Assembly: GCA_900318445.1 (NCBI GenBank)
Contig: ONKO01000010.1
Coordinates: forward strand, 62,001 to 126,000
Direction of reading: 5' to 3'
From: an uncultured Bacteroidales bacterium
GTDB lineage: Bacteria; Bacteroidota; Bacteroidia; Bacteroidales; UBA932
Length of the DNA: 64,000 nt
This document shows positions 33,938 through 42,867 of this stretch, in pieces. The notes beneath the pieces are model-generated. The model did not search any database. It was not told the DNA's origin and saw only the letters and a list, made by a program, of their open reading frames with translations. Every line of letters starts with the position of its first letter. Within the stretch, counting starts at the first letter, position 1. Both the position numbers and the translations under genes were made by a program.

Positions 33938-35215
33938 TTACTTCTTCTTCGCCACTTTCCTTCTCACAGTCTTCGCAGGAGCTGCCAGCTCCTGGACAGC
34001 AGTCTCTTTCACATCCAGCGCCGCACGTTTCTCGTCCAGGCGCGTCTGGAAGTCGGAAATAACGTTCATATAATTGATAAAAGCCTCGTACGGGGTATCG
34101 TACGGGTTGAAATATTTGTGTACTTCTCCGTCGGAGAAGAACTTGGTGCACATATAGTAGAAATGATCACTCTCCTGCAAGTGACCAAAGTCGCTGTACA
34201 GCTCGGGGTCGTTGACGATGGCCAGCTTCTCGGTCATGGCATAGACCTTCTTGAAGGCCTCGCTCTGCAGTTCATTGCCCAGCCAGGCGGTGAGATCACG
34301 TTCCTCATCGGCCCAGGAAATGGGATCTTCCACGTCGATCCCGGCCACGGGCTTGTACTTGCGGGTGGCCTCGGAGGGCGTCACAAAGCCAAAGGTACCG
34401 TCCTTGACGACGGCCTCGGGGAGGGCGCGCATGAAATCGAAGATACCGCTCTCGGCGCTCTGGTGCTCGCCGAAGGTCTCGTAATCCATGAACAGGTTCA
34501 CGACATCTCCCTCTTTGGCGCTCTCCTTCATCCAGTTCACATACTTCTCTGCCGTAAGGGGCCACATGTCCCAACTGCGGTTGGAGAAACGGAAGGCGAT
34601 ATCGTCGGAGAGGTTGTAATTCCGGAGCAGCAGCTTCAGATGCGGCTGGGTTTCTCCGGAGTAGACGAAGTTGGGGCTCTGCCAGCCCATGATGTGGCGG
34701 GCGCCCTCGGTGAGCATGGTCTTGTAACCCATGTCGTACACCATTTCGCCGATACCGTTGGAATAAATGAGCTCCGTATTGCGGAAAGCAGTGGGCTTGA
34801 CGCCAAACAGTTCCTCGATGCGGGCGGCGTGTTTTTCCACCTGGTGACGGAACTCGGACTCGCTGGCAAGGGAGGCCAGGGAGTGATAGTAGGTCTCGGC
34901 CAGGAACTCTACGCGTCCCGTGGCGGCCAGGGCCTTGAAACTGTCAATGACCTCCGGGCAGAAACGCTGGAACTGCTCCAGGGCGCTGCCGGAGATGGAA
35001 TAGGCAATCTTGAACTTGCCCTTGTGCTTGTTAATGAGTTCCAGCATGAGCTGGTTCATGGGCAGGTAGCACTTCTGGGCCACCCGACGCAGGATGGTGC
35101 GGTTGGCAAAGTCATCATAGTAGTGGGAATCTTTGCCGATATCGAAAAATCTGTACAGGCGAAGCCGGGTAGGCTGATGAACCTGGAAATACAGGCAGAT
35201 GCTCTTGGATGCCAT
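33938..35215 (-). CDS. Glycoside hydrolase family 57 protein
   Basis: 425 aa, probably cytoplasmic (no signal peptide). ICLYFQVHQPTRLRLYRFF is the family GH57 N-terminal motif (HQP); FLAETYYHSLASL and FMDYETFGEHQ carry the likely catalytic region. GH57 members include alpha-amylases, 4-alpha-glucanotransferases and branching enzymes; in a glycogen operon an alpha-glucan trimming or transfer role is likely. A Lys/Arg-rich tail (KTVRRKVAKKK) ends the protein. It lies 6 bases from the GT4 gene. Confidence 0.88.
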   Translation of the reverse strand: MASKSICLYFQVHQPTRLRLYRFFDIGKDSHYYDDFANRTILRRVAQKCYLPMNQLMLELINKHKGKFKIAYSISGSALEQFQRFCPEVIDSFKALAATGRVEFLAETYYHSLASLASESEFRHQVEKHAARIEELFGVKPTAFRNTELIYSNGIGEMVYDMGYKTMLTEGARHIMGWQSPNFVYSGETQPHLKLLLRNYNLSDDIAFRFSNRSWDMWPLTAEKYVNWMKESAKEGDVVNLFMDYETFGEHQSAESGIFDFMRALPEAVVKDGTFGFVTPSEATRKYKPVAGIDVEDPISWADEERDLTAWLGNELQSEAFKKVYAMTEKLAIVNDPELYSDFGHLQESDHFYYMCTKFFSDGEVHKYFNPYDTPYEAFINYMNVISDFQTRLDEKRAALDVKETAVQELAAPAKTVRRKVAKKK

Positions 35216-35221
35216 AATCGA

Positions 35222-36511
35222 TTATTTTACTACTGATTCATACACTTGTTTAAGTTTGGCAGTGGCGCCGTTCCATTTGAGGGCGTTCACTTCGTCGTAA
35301 CCCATGCGGGCGCTGAAATCCGCCAGGGCAGGATAGCTCAGGAGCGCATAGATGTCGTCCGCCATGGCATCCACATCCCAGAAGTCTACCTTGAAGGCAT
35401 ACTTCAGCACTTCGGCAGCGCCGGACTGCTTGGAGATGATGGAAGGCACGCCGGTGCGCATGGCCTCCAGCGGGGAGATGCCGAAAGGCTCTGAGATGGA
35501 AGGCATCACGTACACGTCCGAGAGGGCGAACATCTTCTGGACATCGGTCCCCCTGAGGAAACCGGTGAAATGGAAGCGGTCGCTGATGCCCAGACGGGCA
35601 GCGTGACGGATGGCACGGTTCATCATGTCTCCGCTGCCGGCCATCACGAAGCGTACCTTGCGGGTGCGCTTGAGAACCTTGGCCGCAGCCTCGATGAAGT
35701 ATTCGGGGCCTTTCTGGTAGGTGATGCGGCCGAGGAAGGTAACCACAGGTTCCTTCACGCCGCGCTCCACGTGCAGGTTCTCCCGGCCGCTGAAGTCTAC
35801 GGCATTATGCACGGTGACCACTTTGGCGGGGTCTATCCCGTACCGGGAAATGACGATGTTGCGGGTGAGGTCGCTCACGGTAACCACGCGGTCGGCGATT
35901 TCCATGCCCCGTTTCTCGATGGCAAAGACGCGGGTGTCGATGTTGTCCACGCTGCCACGGTCGAAGGAAGTGGCGTGCACGTGGATGACAAGCGGCTTGC
36001 CGGTGAGTTCCTTGGCGGCAATGCCGGCGTAGTAGGTGAGCCAGTCATGGGCATGGATGACGTCGAATTCGTCCTTCCGCTGCAAGGCGATGGTTCCGCC
36101 CACCATGGCATAGCGGGCCACCTCTTCCATGAGGTTGGCGCCGTACTTGCCGGAGAACTTGTACTTCTGGCCGTAGCTGATGGAGAAATCCTTCACCTGA
36201 CGGCGCTTTTCTTCCTCGATGAGCCTGCCAAACTCCTCCGGATTGGCGTAGGGAATCATGTTGGAGCCAATGTGGATGAACTTTACCTTGTCCAGGAACT
36301 CATCCACCGTCTCCGTCACGGTGTCTACGGGCACATCCGAAGCGTTGATGATGGTAGTGGCGCTCTGGTCTTCATCACCGGAGGCCGACGGCATCACGAA
36401 CAGGGTCTCCACGCCGTTGTAGGCGAGACCCTTCACGATGCCTTCGCAGGCCGTACCCAGACCGCCTGCAATATGGGGAGGGAACTCCCAGCCGAACATT
36501 AATACTCGCAT
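35222..36511 (-). CDS. Glycosyltransferase family 4, glycogen-synthase-like
   Basis: 429 aa GT-B fold transferase. N-terminal MFGWEFPPHIAGGLGTACEG is the glycine-rich acceptor site seen in starch/glycogen synthase-like GT4 enzymes; the C-terminal donor site is SEPFGISPLEAMRTGVPSIISKQSGAAEVL. LGRITYQKGPEYFIEAA begins the C-terminal domain. Its operon place suggests alpha-glucan synthesis; it could provide the elongation activity or act on another glucan. It lies 3 bases after the debranching enzyme gene. Confidence 0.88.
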   Translation of the reverse strand: MRVLMFGWEFPPHIAGGLGTACEGIVKGLAYNGVETLFVMPSASGDEDQSATTIINASDVPVDTVTETVDEFLDKVKFIHIGSNMIPYANPEEFGRLIEEEKRRQVKDFSISYGQKYKFSGKYGANLMEEVARYAMVGGTIALQRKDEFDVIHAHDWLTYYAGIAAKELTGKPLVIHVHATSFDRGSVDNIDTRVFAIEKRGMEIADRVVTVSDLTRNIVISRYGIDPAKVVTVHNAVDFSGRENLHVERGVKEPVVTFLGRITYQKGPEYFIEAAAKVLKRTRKVRFVMAGSGDMMNRAIRHAARLGISDRFHFTGFLRGTDVQKMFALSDVYVMPSISEPFGISPLEAMRTGVPSIISKQSGAAEVLKYAFKVDFWDVDAMADDIYALLSYPALADFSARMGYDEVNALKWNGATAKLKQVYESVVK

Positions 36512-36514
36512 AGA

Positions 36515-38443
36515 CTAGTCCTCCCTGAATTTTTCGATAAGCCAGTTAATATTGAGAAGGGCGGCGGTGGTCATGGCCGATGACACGGCTCCATGCGGCT
36601 CGTGGGGCGGGTCTCCGTCGTAGAGTTCGGAGAAGGCGCCGACGCCGTGCTTGGAGAGGTCTTCATAGAAGCCCTCGGTGAGCCACTCAGCCCGGCGCAC
36701 GAAGGCGCTGCCCATCATATTGAAGCTGACGTAGCAGAACTGGGCCAGGAGGAAAGGCCAGGCGCAGCCGTTCATGTAAGCCTCGTCACGCTCCAGCTGA
36801 TTTCCCTCATACACGCCCTTGTAGCGGACGTCACGGGGGCTCAGGGTGCGGATGCCGCGGCGGGTGACCAGTTCTGCGTTCACGATGCGCATGACTTCGC
36901 TCACCACTTCGTCGTCCACGCAGCGGTAGTCGGTGGAAACGGCCCAGAGCTGGTTGGGACGAAGCTCCATATGCTGGCCGCCGTTATCCACGTAGTCTGC
37001 GAGGAAGCCCAGTTCTGCATTCCAGAACATGGGCTGGAAATTCTTCTCGATGAGTTCCTTGATGGGGGTCCACTTCTTCGAGAAAGCGCTCCCCTTCTTC
37101 TCGTGGGCCAGGGTAAAGCAGATGGCGTTGTACCACATGGCGTTGGTCTCTACCTGATAGCCGGCCCGCTCGGTGACCGCGCGCCCGCCTATGTAGGCGT
37201 TCATCCAAGTAAGGGCCACGCCGTCCATCTGGGCCCACAGAAGGCCGTTCGGCTGCATGGAAACCTCCTGGCGGATACCGGGCAGATAGCTTTCCAGAAT
37301 TGTCTTGAGGACGGGACCGTATTTGTCCCACACATACTTGTCTTTGGCTCCCCAGGCAATGTACTGCTGCAGGGTAATGGCGAGGTAAAGCGGGCTCTCC
37401 ACCTGCGTGGTGCGGCGGGTGAGGCGCTCCTTGTTGTCTTCGATGAGGTTGTCCAGAATCTCTTCAAACTCCTTAGCGTCGTTTCTGGCATAGAGCGTGA
37501 GGCCTGCCACGGAGCCCAGCGTCTCCCTCAGGAGACCCGTATAGAGCCAGCAGTAACCCGCCACGATACGCTTGCGGCCGCCGTCTTCCCGGATGAGGGA
37601 ATTTGCCTGGCGCACCAGTTGGTCGTGGAAGGAAGTGATGGGACCGATTTTTTTCACCGTGGAGGTGAAACGGCGCTTGAGCGTAGATGCATTGACAGGA
37701 TCTCCGGCGGCAGCAGAGAATACCAGTGTATCTCCACTTTGCATTTCCACCTCGAAGGTGCCGGGCACCCAGAGGTCTTCGCGGCAGTCAAAGCCGCGCC
37801 GCATTTCGTCGGAATAGGTTACGCCCTTGTACCAGACCGGATTGTGCCGGTAACTGCCGGCCGATGCGCTCAGCTGCAGGTTCAGGCTGGGAAAACCCTC
37901 GTACATGCAGAAGGCGGCACCGTTCTGGACGGGGATAAAGTCCGTACGGGCGGCACTGTTCTCACTGGTAAGGGCATGGAAGTTACGGAAGGCCAGGAAG
38001 GGCTTGAGTTCCAGCTTCACCCTGGCGGGAGCCTTCACCAGCTCGTACTGGATGAGCACCTGATTCTCGTCCGGGCTCAGGGCGATGCTCTTGCGGAAGA
38101 CAATCTCTCCAATCTTGTAGGTAATGCAGGGAACGGGGTCTGCATCAAAGTCCACGATGTACTTGTGCCCACGGGGCTCATAGATGTCTCCGTAACAGTG
38201 GATGCCTAGATTGAAACGCTTGCCGCGAAGGGTGAGGCTCTCGTCCAGCGAACTCAGAAGCACGTGCCTGTATCCTTCAAAAGCCGCTACCGGAACAGCC
38301 AGGAGGGCATGGTAGCGCCGCGTATTGCACGTTGCGATAGTTGTGTCGCAATACGCTCCCGTCTTGTTGGCCAGCACAATCTCCCGGCTCAGACTGTACG
38401 AGAGATTGACCAGCTCAGACTTGTTGAATTTCAAAAAAGCCAT
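36515..38443 (-). CDS. Glycogen debranching enzyme (amylo-alpha-1,6-glucosidase type)
   Basis: 642 aa. The N-terminal domain (about 1-270: TCNTRRYHALLAVPVA, a conserved sugar-contacting strand) is the GDE_N fold. The C-terminal (alpha/alpha)6 barrel has RIVAGYCWLY, QMDGVALTWMNAYIGG and ELRPNQLWAVS, typical of GH133 debranching enzymes. It releases glucose from alpha-1,6 branch stubs in the cytoplasm. It follows glgB by 10 bases. Confidence 0.92.
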   Translation of the reverse strand: MAFLKFNKSELVNLSYSLSREIVLANKTGAYCDTTIATCNTRRYHALLAVPVAAFEGYRHVLLSSLDESLTLRGKRFNLGIHCYGDIYEPRGHKYIVDFDADPVPCITYKIGEIVFRKSIALSPDENQVLIQYELVKAPARVKLELKPFLAFRNFHALTSENSAARTDFIPVQNGAAFCMYEGFPSLNLQLSASAGSYRHNPVWYKGVTYSDEMRRGFDCREDLWVPGTFEVEMQSGDTLVFSAAAGDPVNASTLKRRFTSTVKKIGPITSFHDQLVRQANSLIREDGGRKRIVAGYCWLYTGLLRETLGSVAGLTLYARNDAKEFEEILDNLIEDNKERLTRRTTQVESPLYLAITLQQYIAWGAKDKYVWDKYGPVLKTILESYLPGIRQEVSMQPNGLLWAQMDGVALTWMNAYIGGRAVTERAGYQVETNAMWYNAICFTLAHEKKGSAFSKKWTPIKELIEKNFQPMFWNAELGFLADYVDNGGQHMELRPNQLWAVSTDYRCVDDEVVSEVMRIVNAELVTRRGIRTLSPRDVRYKGVYEGNQLERDEAYMNGCAWPFLLAQFCYVSFNMMGSAFVRRAEWLTEGFYEDLSKHGVGAFSELYDGDPPHEPHGAVSSAMTTAALLNINWLIEKFRED

Positions 38444-38453
38444 AGCTATTATT

Positions 38454-40451
38454 TTATACTTGCTTCAAAACCAATGCGGTCCGGGCCGGAAGATACAGCT
38501 TGAGCGTATGGTCGTAGGCCTGGTTTCCGTTAGGGCATCTCTCTGGGAGCGCCACATGATGCTCTACAGAACTAAGGCGGCCAAAACCGTCAAATTCCGG
38601 CTGGTCGCTGTCAAGAACATGCACATAGTCTCCCGCCGGGGCCGAAAATCCGTAGTCGGTAAACGAGCCCGAGGGTGAGAAATTCAGCGCAAAGATACAG
38701 TTTTTCCGCATGAAAACCAATATTTTCTTCTCCTCGTCGGCCACCAGGATCTCCGGGCGCGCCGCCATGAGATTTTCTCTCCGGATCAGGTGCACCATGG
38801 CCTCGTCGAAGTTACGGAGGTCTCCGTAGCGGAGCTCCGGATTGTCTTCCAGCGACCACTGGCGGCGGGCATACTTGAACGACCAGCCGTTCCCTTCACG
38901 GGGGAAGTCTATCCACTCCGGATGGCCGAATTCGTTGCCCATGAAGGTGAGGTATCCGTCTCCGGCCGTGGCGGCCGTCACCAGGCGGATCATCTTGTGG
39001 AGGGCGATGCCGCGGTCCACGATGCCGCTTTGCGAACCCTTGTTCATGGAAAAGTACATTTCCTTGTCCATGAGGCGGAAGATGATGGTCTTGTCTCCCA
39101 CGAGGGCCTGGTCGTGGCACTCGGCATAGGAGATGGTCTTCTCATCGGCCCGCTTGTTGGTAAGCTCCCACCAGATTTCTCCCATGGACCACTGCTCGTC
39201 GGAGCGTTCCTTGATCCACTTGATCCAGTGGTCTGCCACACCCATGGACATGCGGAAGTCGAATCCCACACCAAAGGCCTCGAAGGGGGCGGCCAGGCCG
39301 GCCATGCCCGAAACGTCCTCGGCGATGGTGAACCCGGCGGGATTCATTTCCTTCACAAGACGCGTGGCCAGGGACAGGTAGATGACGGCGTCCTCGTCCA
39401 CGCCGCTGTCAAAGTAAAGGTCATAATTGCCGAAATCCTTGCCCAAGCCGTGGTCCCAGTACAGCATGGAAGTAACCCCGTCAAAGCGGAAGCCGTCTAT
39501 GTGGTACTCCTCCATCCAGTATTTCACGTTGGACAGGAGAAAGTAGCGGGTTTCGTCCTTGCCGTAATCGAAGCAGCGGGAGCCCCAGGCGGGATGGCGT
39601 CCCTGCGGGCCGCTGTAGAAGTACAGGTTGTCGCGGCCGTCGAACTCGGAGAGGCCCTCGGACACGTTGTCAACGCTGTGACTGTGCACGATATCCATGA
39701 TGACGGCGATTCCCTTTCCGTGGGCGTCGTCCACCAGGGCCTTGAACTCCTCGGGCGTACCGAAGCGGGAACTGAGTGCGAAGAAATTGCTCACCTGATA
39801 GCCGAACGAGCCGTAATAGGGGTGCTCCTGCAGGGCCATGATCTGGATGGTGTCGTAGCCCAGTTTCTTGATGCGGGGCAGGATATTCTTACGGAACTCT
39901 TCGAACGAGCCCACCTTCTCCTCTTCTGTCGCCATGCCGATATGGCATTCGTAAATCATGGGATGGGGCCGTTTTCCGGCGTGACCGTGCTTCCAGACAT
40001 ATTTTTTCGAGGGGTCCCAAACCTGGGCGCTGAACACCTTGGTAACTGGGTCCTGCACAACGCGGGTAGCGTAGGAAGGGATTCTCTCTCCCCCGCCGCC
40101 GGGCCACTCGATGAAGAGCTTGTAGAGTTGGCCGTGACGGAGGAACATCTCCGGAACGCAGAGTTCCCAGTTTCCGCCGCCGAGGGGCTTTAGGGCATAG
40201 CCCTCGGTCCGCTTCCAGTTGTTGAAATCTCCGATGAGGTATATCTTGTTGGCGTTAGGCGCGAACTCGCGGAACACCCAGCTGCCGTCCTCACAGCGGT
40301 GCAGGCCGTAGTACAGATGGTTGTTAACGGCATCTTTGAGCAGTCCGTCCCCGGCGATGTGCCTGAGGGTCTGCCAGATACGCTCATGTCGGGCGTCGAT
40401 GGCTCCCTTATGGGGCATTAGCCAGGGGTCGGTTTCGTAGATTCTTTTCAT
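38454..40451 (-). CDS. glgB: 1,4-alpha-glucan branching enzyme
   Basis: 665 aa, GH13. An N-terminal CBM48 domain (VFREFAPNANKIYLIGDFNNW) precedes the catalytic barrel. The four conserved regions are visible: DIVHSH, GFRFDGVTSM (nucleophile Asp), TIAEDVSG (acid/base Glu) and YAECHDQALVGD. The form is close to eukaryotic branching enzymes (YYGSFGYQVSNFFALSSRFGTPEE), as is usual in Bacteroidota. First gene of the glycogen operon, with a -7 element 53 bases upstream. Confidence 0.95.
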   Translation of the reverse strand: MKRIYETDPWLMPHKGAIDARHERIWQTLRHIAGDGLLKDAVNNHLYYGLHRCEDGSWVFREFAPNANKIYLIGDFNNWKRTEGYALKPLGGGNWELCVPEMFLRHGQLYKLFIEWPGGGGERIPSYATRVVQDPVTKVFSAQVWDPSKKYVWKHGHAGKRPHPMIYECHIGMATEEEKVGSFEEFRKNILPRIKKLGYDTIQIMALQEHPYYGSFGYQVSNFFALSSRFGTPEEFKALVDDAHGKGIAVIMDIVHSHSVDNVSEGLSEFDGRDNLYFYSGPQGRHPAWGSRCFDYGKDETRYFLLSNVKYWMEEYHIDGFRFDGVTSMLYWDHGLGKDFGNYDLYFDSGVDEDAVIYLSLATRLVKEMNPAGFTIAEDVSGMAGLAAPFEAFGVGFDFRMSMGVADHWIKWIKERSDEQWSMGEIWWELTNKRADEKTISYAECHDQALVGDKTIIFRLMDKEMYFSMNKGSQSGIVDRGIALHKMIRLVTAATAGDGYLTFMGNEFGHPEWIDFPREGNGWSFKYARRQWSLEDNPELRYGDLRNFDEAMVHLIRRENLMAARPEILVADEEKKILVFMRKNCIFALNFSPSGSFTDYGFSAPAGDYVHVLDSDQPEFDGFGRLSSVEHHVALPERCPNGNQAYDHTLKLYLPARTALVLKQV

Positions 40452-40503
40452 ATGCGGTTGCTTATAGTTTTCTGTTCAAGCTTTCCTGTCAATCCATAAT
40501 CCG

Positions 40504-40511
40504 ACAAATAT
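40504..40511 (-). promoter_or_regulatory. -7 element of glycogen operon
   Basis: Minus-strand TATATTTG, 53 bases before the glgB start. No good -33 box; the hairpin at 40530-40571 occupies that place. Confidence 0.45.
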
Positions 40512-40529
40512 AGTAAAATTCCGATACAC

Positions 40530-40571
40530 TTTGCGCCCGACAGTCCATTTTCCTGGACTATCGGGCGCAAA
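40530..40571 (-). terminator. Hairpin between nadE and glgB
   Basis: 18-base arms (40530-40547 and 40554-40571) with one position that is a G-U pair on the minus strand. It lies 22 bases after the nadE stop. No T-run follows on the minus strand, so termination is uncertain. Confidence 0.5.
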
Positions 40572-40593
40572 AAAGGGTCTAGACACCGGAAAG

Positions 40594-41331
40594 TCAGATT
40601 TCCGGCTCGAAGTGCGGAATGGGCTTAAGCTTGAACAGGTTCAGCACATGCTTGCGGTCGATGAGCGCCTTGGTGGCAGGGTCTTCGCACACGCCCGTTC
40701 GGATGTACTCATCCAGCACGGCGTAGGTAAAGCCCAGGTTGTCTTCGTCGGTTTTACCGCAAAGGCCGTCGGAGGGCGCCTTATCCACCAGCTCAACGGG
40801 CAGTCCCAGCACCTTGCCGATGGCTTTTACCTCCGCGACCGTGAGCCCGCCCAGCGGCGAGAAGTCTCCGGCGGCATCTCCGTACCGGGTGCTGTAGCCC
40901 ACCCAGTCCTCGGAAAGGTTGCAGGTGTTCACCACGCGGCCGTTATTGCTCTGCGACACGGCATAGAGGGCCGTCATGCGCAGGCGCGGGGCCATATTGA
41001 CACGGGTCTGGGCCGATGCTTCGTGTCCCAGTTTATCCTCAACCTCCGCCATCAGGGCATTGAAGGAGGAGCCGATATTGATATTGTACCGCTTGATACC
41101 CAGGTGGTTAATAAGTTTGACAGAGTCGTCGATATCCGGCTGCACGCCGTTGGGCATGGTAACGCCAATCACACGGTCTTTTCCCAGGGCCTCCACGCAC
41201 AGGGCAGCGCACACGCTGCTGTCCTTGCCGCCGGAGATGCCCAGAACCGCATTGCAGCCCTTCCCGTTTTCTTCGAACCAGTCCCGGATCCACCGGACGC
41301 AGGCGTCCTTCACTTTCACTGCATCAAACAT
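40594..41331 (-). CDS. nadE: NAD synthetase (ammonia-dependent)
   Basis: 245 aa from the ATG at 41331, two bases after xseB; a longer frame starting at 41391 overlaps xseB and adds non-conserved residues. Converts nicotinate adenine dinucleotide to NAD. The P-loop is LGISGGKDSSV, followed by GVTMPNGVQPD and NTCNLSEDWVGYSTRYGD. No glutaminase domain, so ammonia is the nitrogen donor or comes from a partner. Last gene of the minus-strand run beginning at engB. Confidence 0.93.
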   Translation of the reverse strand: MFDAVKVKDACVRWIRDWFEENGKGCNAVLGISGGKDSSVCAALCVEALGKDRVIGVTMPNGVQPDIDDSVKLINHLGIKRYNINIGSSFNALMAEVEDKLGHEASAQTRVNMAPRLRMTALYAVSQSNNGRVVNTCNLSEDWVGYSTRYGDAAGDFSPLGGLTVAEVKAIGKVLGLPVELVDKAPSDGLCGKTDEDNLGFTYAVLDEYIRTGVCEDPATKALIDRKHVLNLFKLKPIPHFEPEI

Positions 41332-41333
41332 AA

Positions 41334-41522
41334 TTACTCCTTGTCTAAAGAATCTATTTTCTCTTTTACTGTCCTGAGGTAATCCCTGCACTGCTTCAGG
41401 AGCTCTTTGGAGCGTCCCACAAGGACATCGATATCATCCAGCTTGGTTTCCGGATTCTCTACCTTCGCGGCAATTTCATCCAGTTCGGATATTGCCTTCG
41501 CATAATCGAATTTGTCACTCAT
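41334..41522 (-). CDS. xseB: Exodeoxyribonuclease VII small subunit
   Basis: 62 aa. FDYAKAISELDEIAAKVENPETKLDDIDVLVGRSKELLKQC is the complete helical hairpin of XseB. It overlaps xseA by 4 bases, matching the usual subunit coupling. Confidence 0.93.
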   Translation of the reverse strand: MSDKFDYAKAISELDEIAAKVENPETKLDDIDVLVGRSKELLKQCRDYLRTVKEKIDSLDKE

Positions 41523-42859
41523 GCTATATTTGCTTTGTTATTATCCAGGTGATCACTGTACACCTCGTCCACCTTGGCCGTGAGGGAGCCGTCCTGGAAC
41601 CGCACGCCGATACGGTCCCCTATTCCCACTTTATCCACGGTCTTGAGGACTTTGTTGTCTTTGCCTGTAACCAGCACATATCCCAGGGACAGGATTTTGC
41701 GGGGATCGCTGGCTCCGATGAGGGCCTCCTTCAGGGCCACACGGGAAAACTCCGCACTCACCCGGGCCTGTGCGGCAAACTGGACACGGTGGGCCGCACT
41801 GTCGGAGAGCCGGGCGGTATCGGCATATTTCCCCAGAAGCCCCTTTGCAATGCGGCCGATGCACCTTTGTAGGGCTTGCTCCAGTGCGCCGATGCGGCCG
41901 GCGACCGCGCGTTTCACCCTGGCATCGGCCGATACCATCCTCACTTCCTCCCGGGCCACAAGGCGGCTGCAGGCATGGATGATGCGCGCTACCGTTTCCA
42001 GCGCCCTTTTCTCCTGAGCGCTGACGGCGTCCAGGAAAAGGTCTGCCATGGCCGTGGGCGTCTTGACGGACGCGTGCGCCACCATATCGGCGATATGAAC
42101 ATCCTTGTCATGGCCGATGGCGGTGACAACCGGAACGGGGCAGGTAGCAATGGCCACTGCCAGGGAAAAGTCGTCGAAGCAGGCCAGGTCCAGCTCACTG
42201 CCGCCGCCGCGGAGGATGAGAGCGGCATCATAGTTCCCCTCTGCTGCCGCTGCCAGCGCTTCCCTGATGGACAAAGGAGCCTGTTCTCCCTGCATGAGGG
42301 CTTCGTAAAGGTCCAGCGAGAAGGCATAGCCTTCGGGATTATTAAGGAGGTGATTCCGGAAGTCCTGGTAGCCCGCCGCAGTTTTGGAAGTAATCACGGC
42401 CAGGCGGGTGGGAAGCTCCGGCAGGGCCAGTTCCTTCTGCATGTCCATGTAGCCGTCCTTTTCAAGGCGCTCGATATTGCGCTTGCGCTCCAGAGCCGCC
42501 TGGCCCAGCGTGAAGGCCGTATCAATGTCTTCTATGTACAGGGACATGCCGTAAAGCTCACTGAAAGCAACCTGCACCCGGACCAGGACCGTGATGCCGG
42601 CCTGCAGCCGCTGTCCGGTCATATCCTCGAAGGTGGCCACGATTCTCTGGTAGTTCCACTTCCAGATCATGGCACGGGATTCGGCCACCGACTTGCCGCC
42701 GCTGGTCTGCACCAGGGACAGGTAGCAGTGACCGTTGGCCCTGGGGCTCCAGGAAGCAATCTCTGCCTTTACCCAATAGCGGCCGGGGAAGGCATCCTGC
42801 ACGCTTCCCTTAATTCGCTGCTGTAACTCAAGCAGGTCAATATAGTCCCTTTCTTCCAT
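41519..42859 (-). CDS. xseA: Exodeoxyribonuclease VII large subunit
   Basis: 446 aa from the ATG at 42859, 8 bases after der; a start at 42901 would overlap der. The N-terminal OB fold (YWVKAEIASWSPRANGHCYLSLV) is followed by the nuclease core with VITSKTAAGYQDF, LILRGGGSELDLACFDD and VVTAIGHDKDVHIADMVAHASVKTPTAMADL. With XseB it degrades single-stranded DNA from both ends. Confidence 0.95.
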   Translation of the reverse strand: MEERDYIDLLELQQRIKGSVQDAFPGRYWVKAEIASWSPRANGHCYLSLVQTSGGKSVAESRAMIWKWNYQRIVATFEDMTGQRLQAGITVLVRVQVAFSELYGMSLYIEDIDTAFTLGQAALERKRNIERLEKDGYMDMQKELALPELPTRLAVITSKTAAGYQDFRNHLLNNPEGYAFSLDLYEALMQGEQAPLSIREALAAAAEGNYDAALILRGGGSELDLACFDDFSLAVAIATCPVPVVTAIGHDKDVHIADMVAHASVKTPTAMADLFLDAVSAQEKRALETVARIIHACSRLVAREEVRMVSADARVKRAVAGRIGALEQALQRCIGRIAKGLLGKYADTARLSDSAAHRVQFAAQARVSAEFSRVALKEALIGASDPRKILSLGYVLVTGKDNKVLKTVDKVGIGDRIGVRFQDGSLTAKVDEVYSDHLDNNKANIA

Positions 42860-42867
42860 GATAAGGA

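Noticed and set aside
38691-38698. Minus-strand TATCTTTG inside glgB
   Set aside because: Lies within conserved branching-enzyme coding sequence with no gene start downstream; probably chance.
41332-41391. Longer nadE start
   Set aside because: The extra 20 codons overlap xseB; the ATG at 41331 sits 2 bases after xseB and gives the usual NadE N-terminus.
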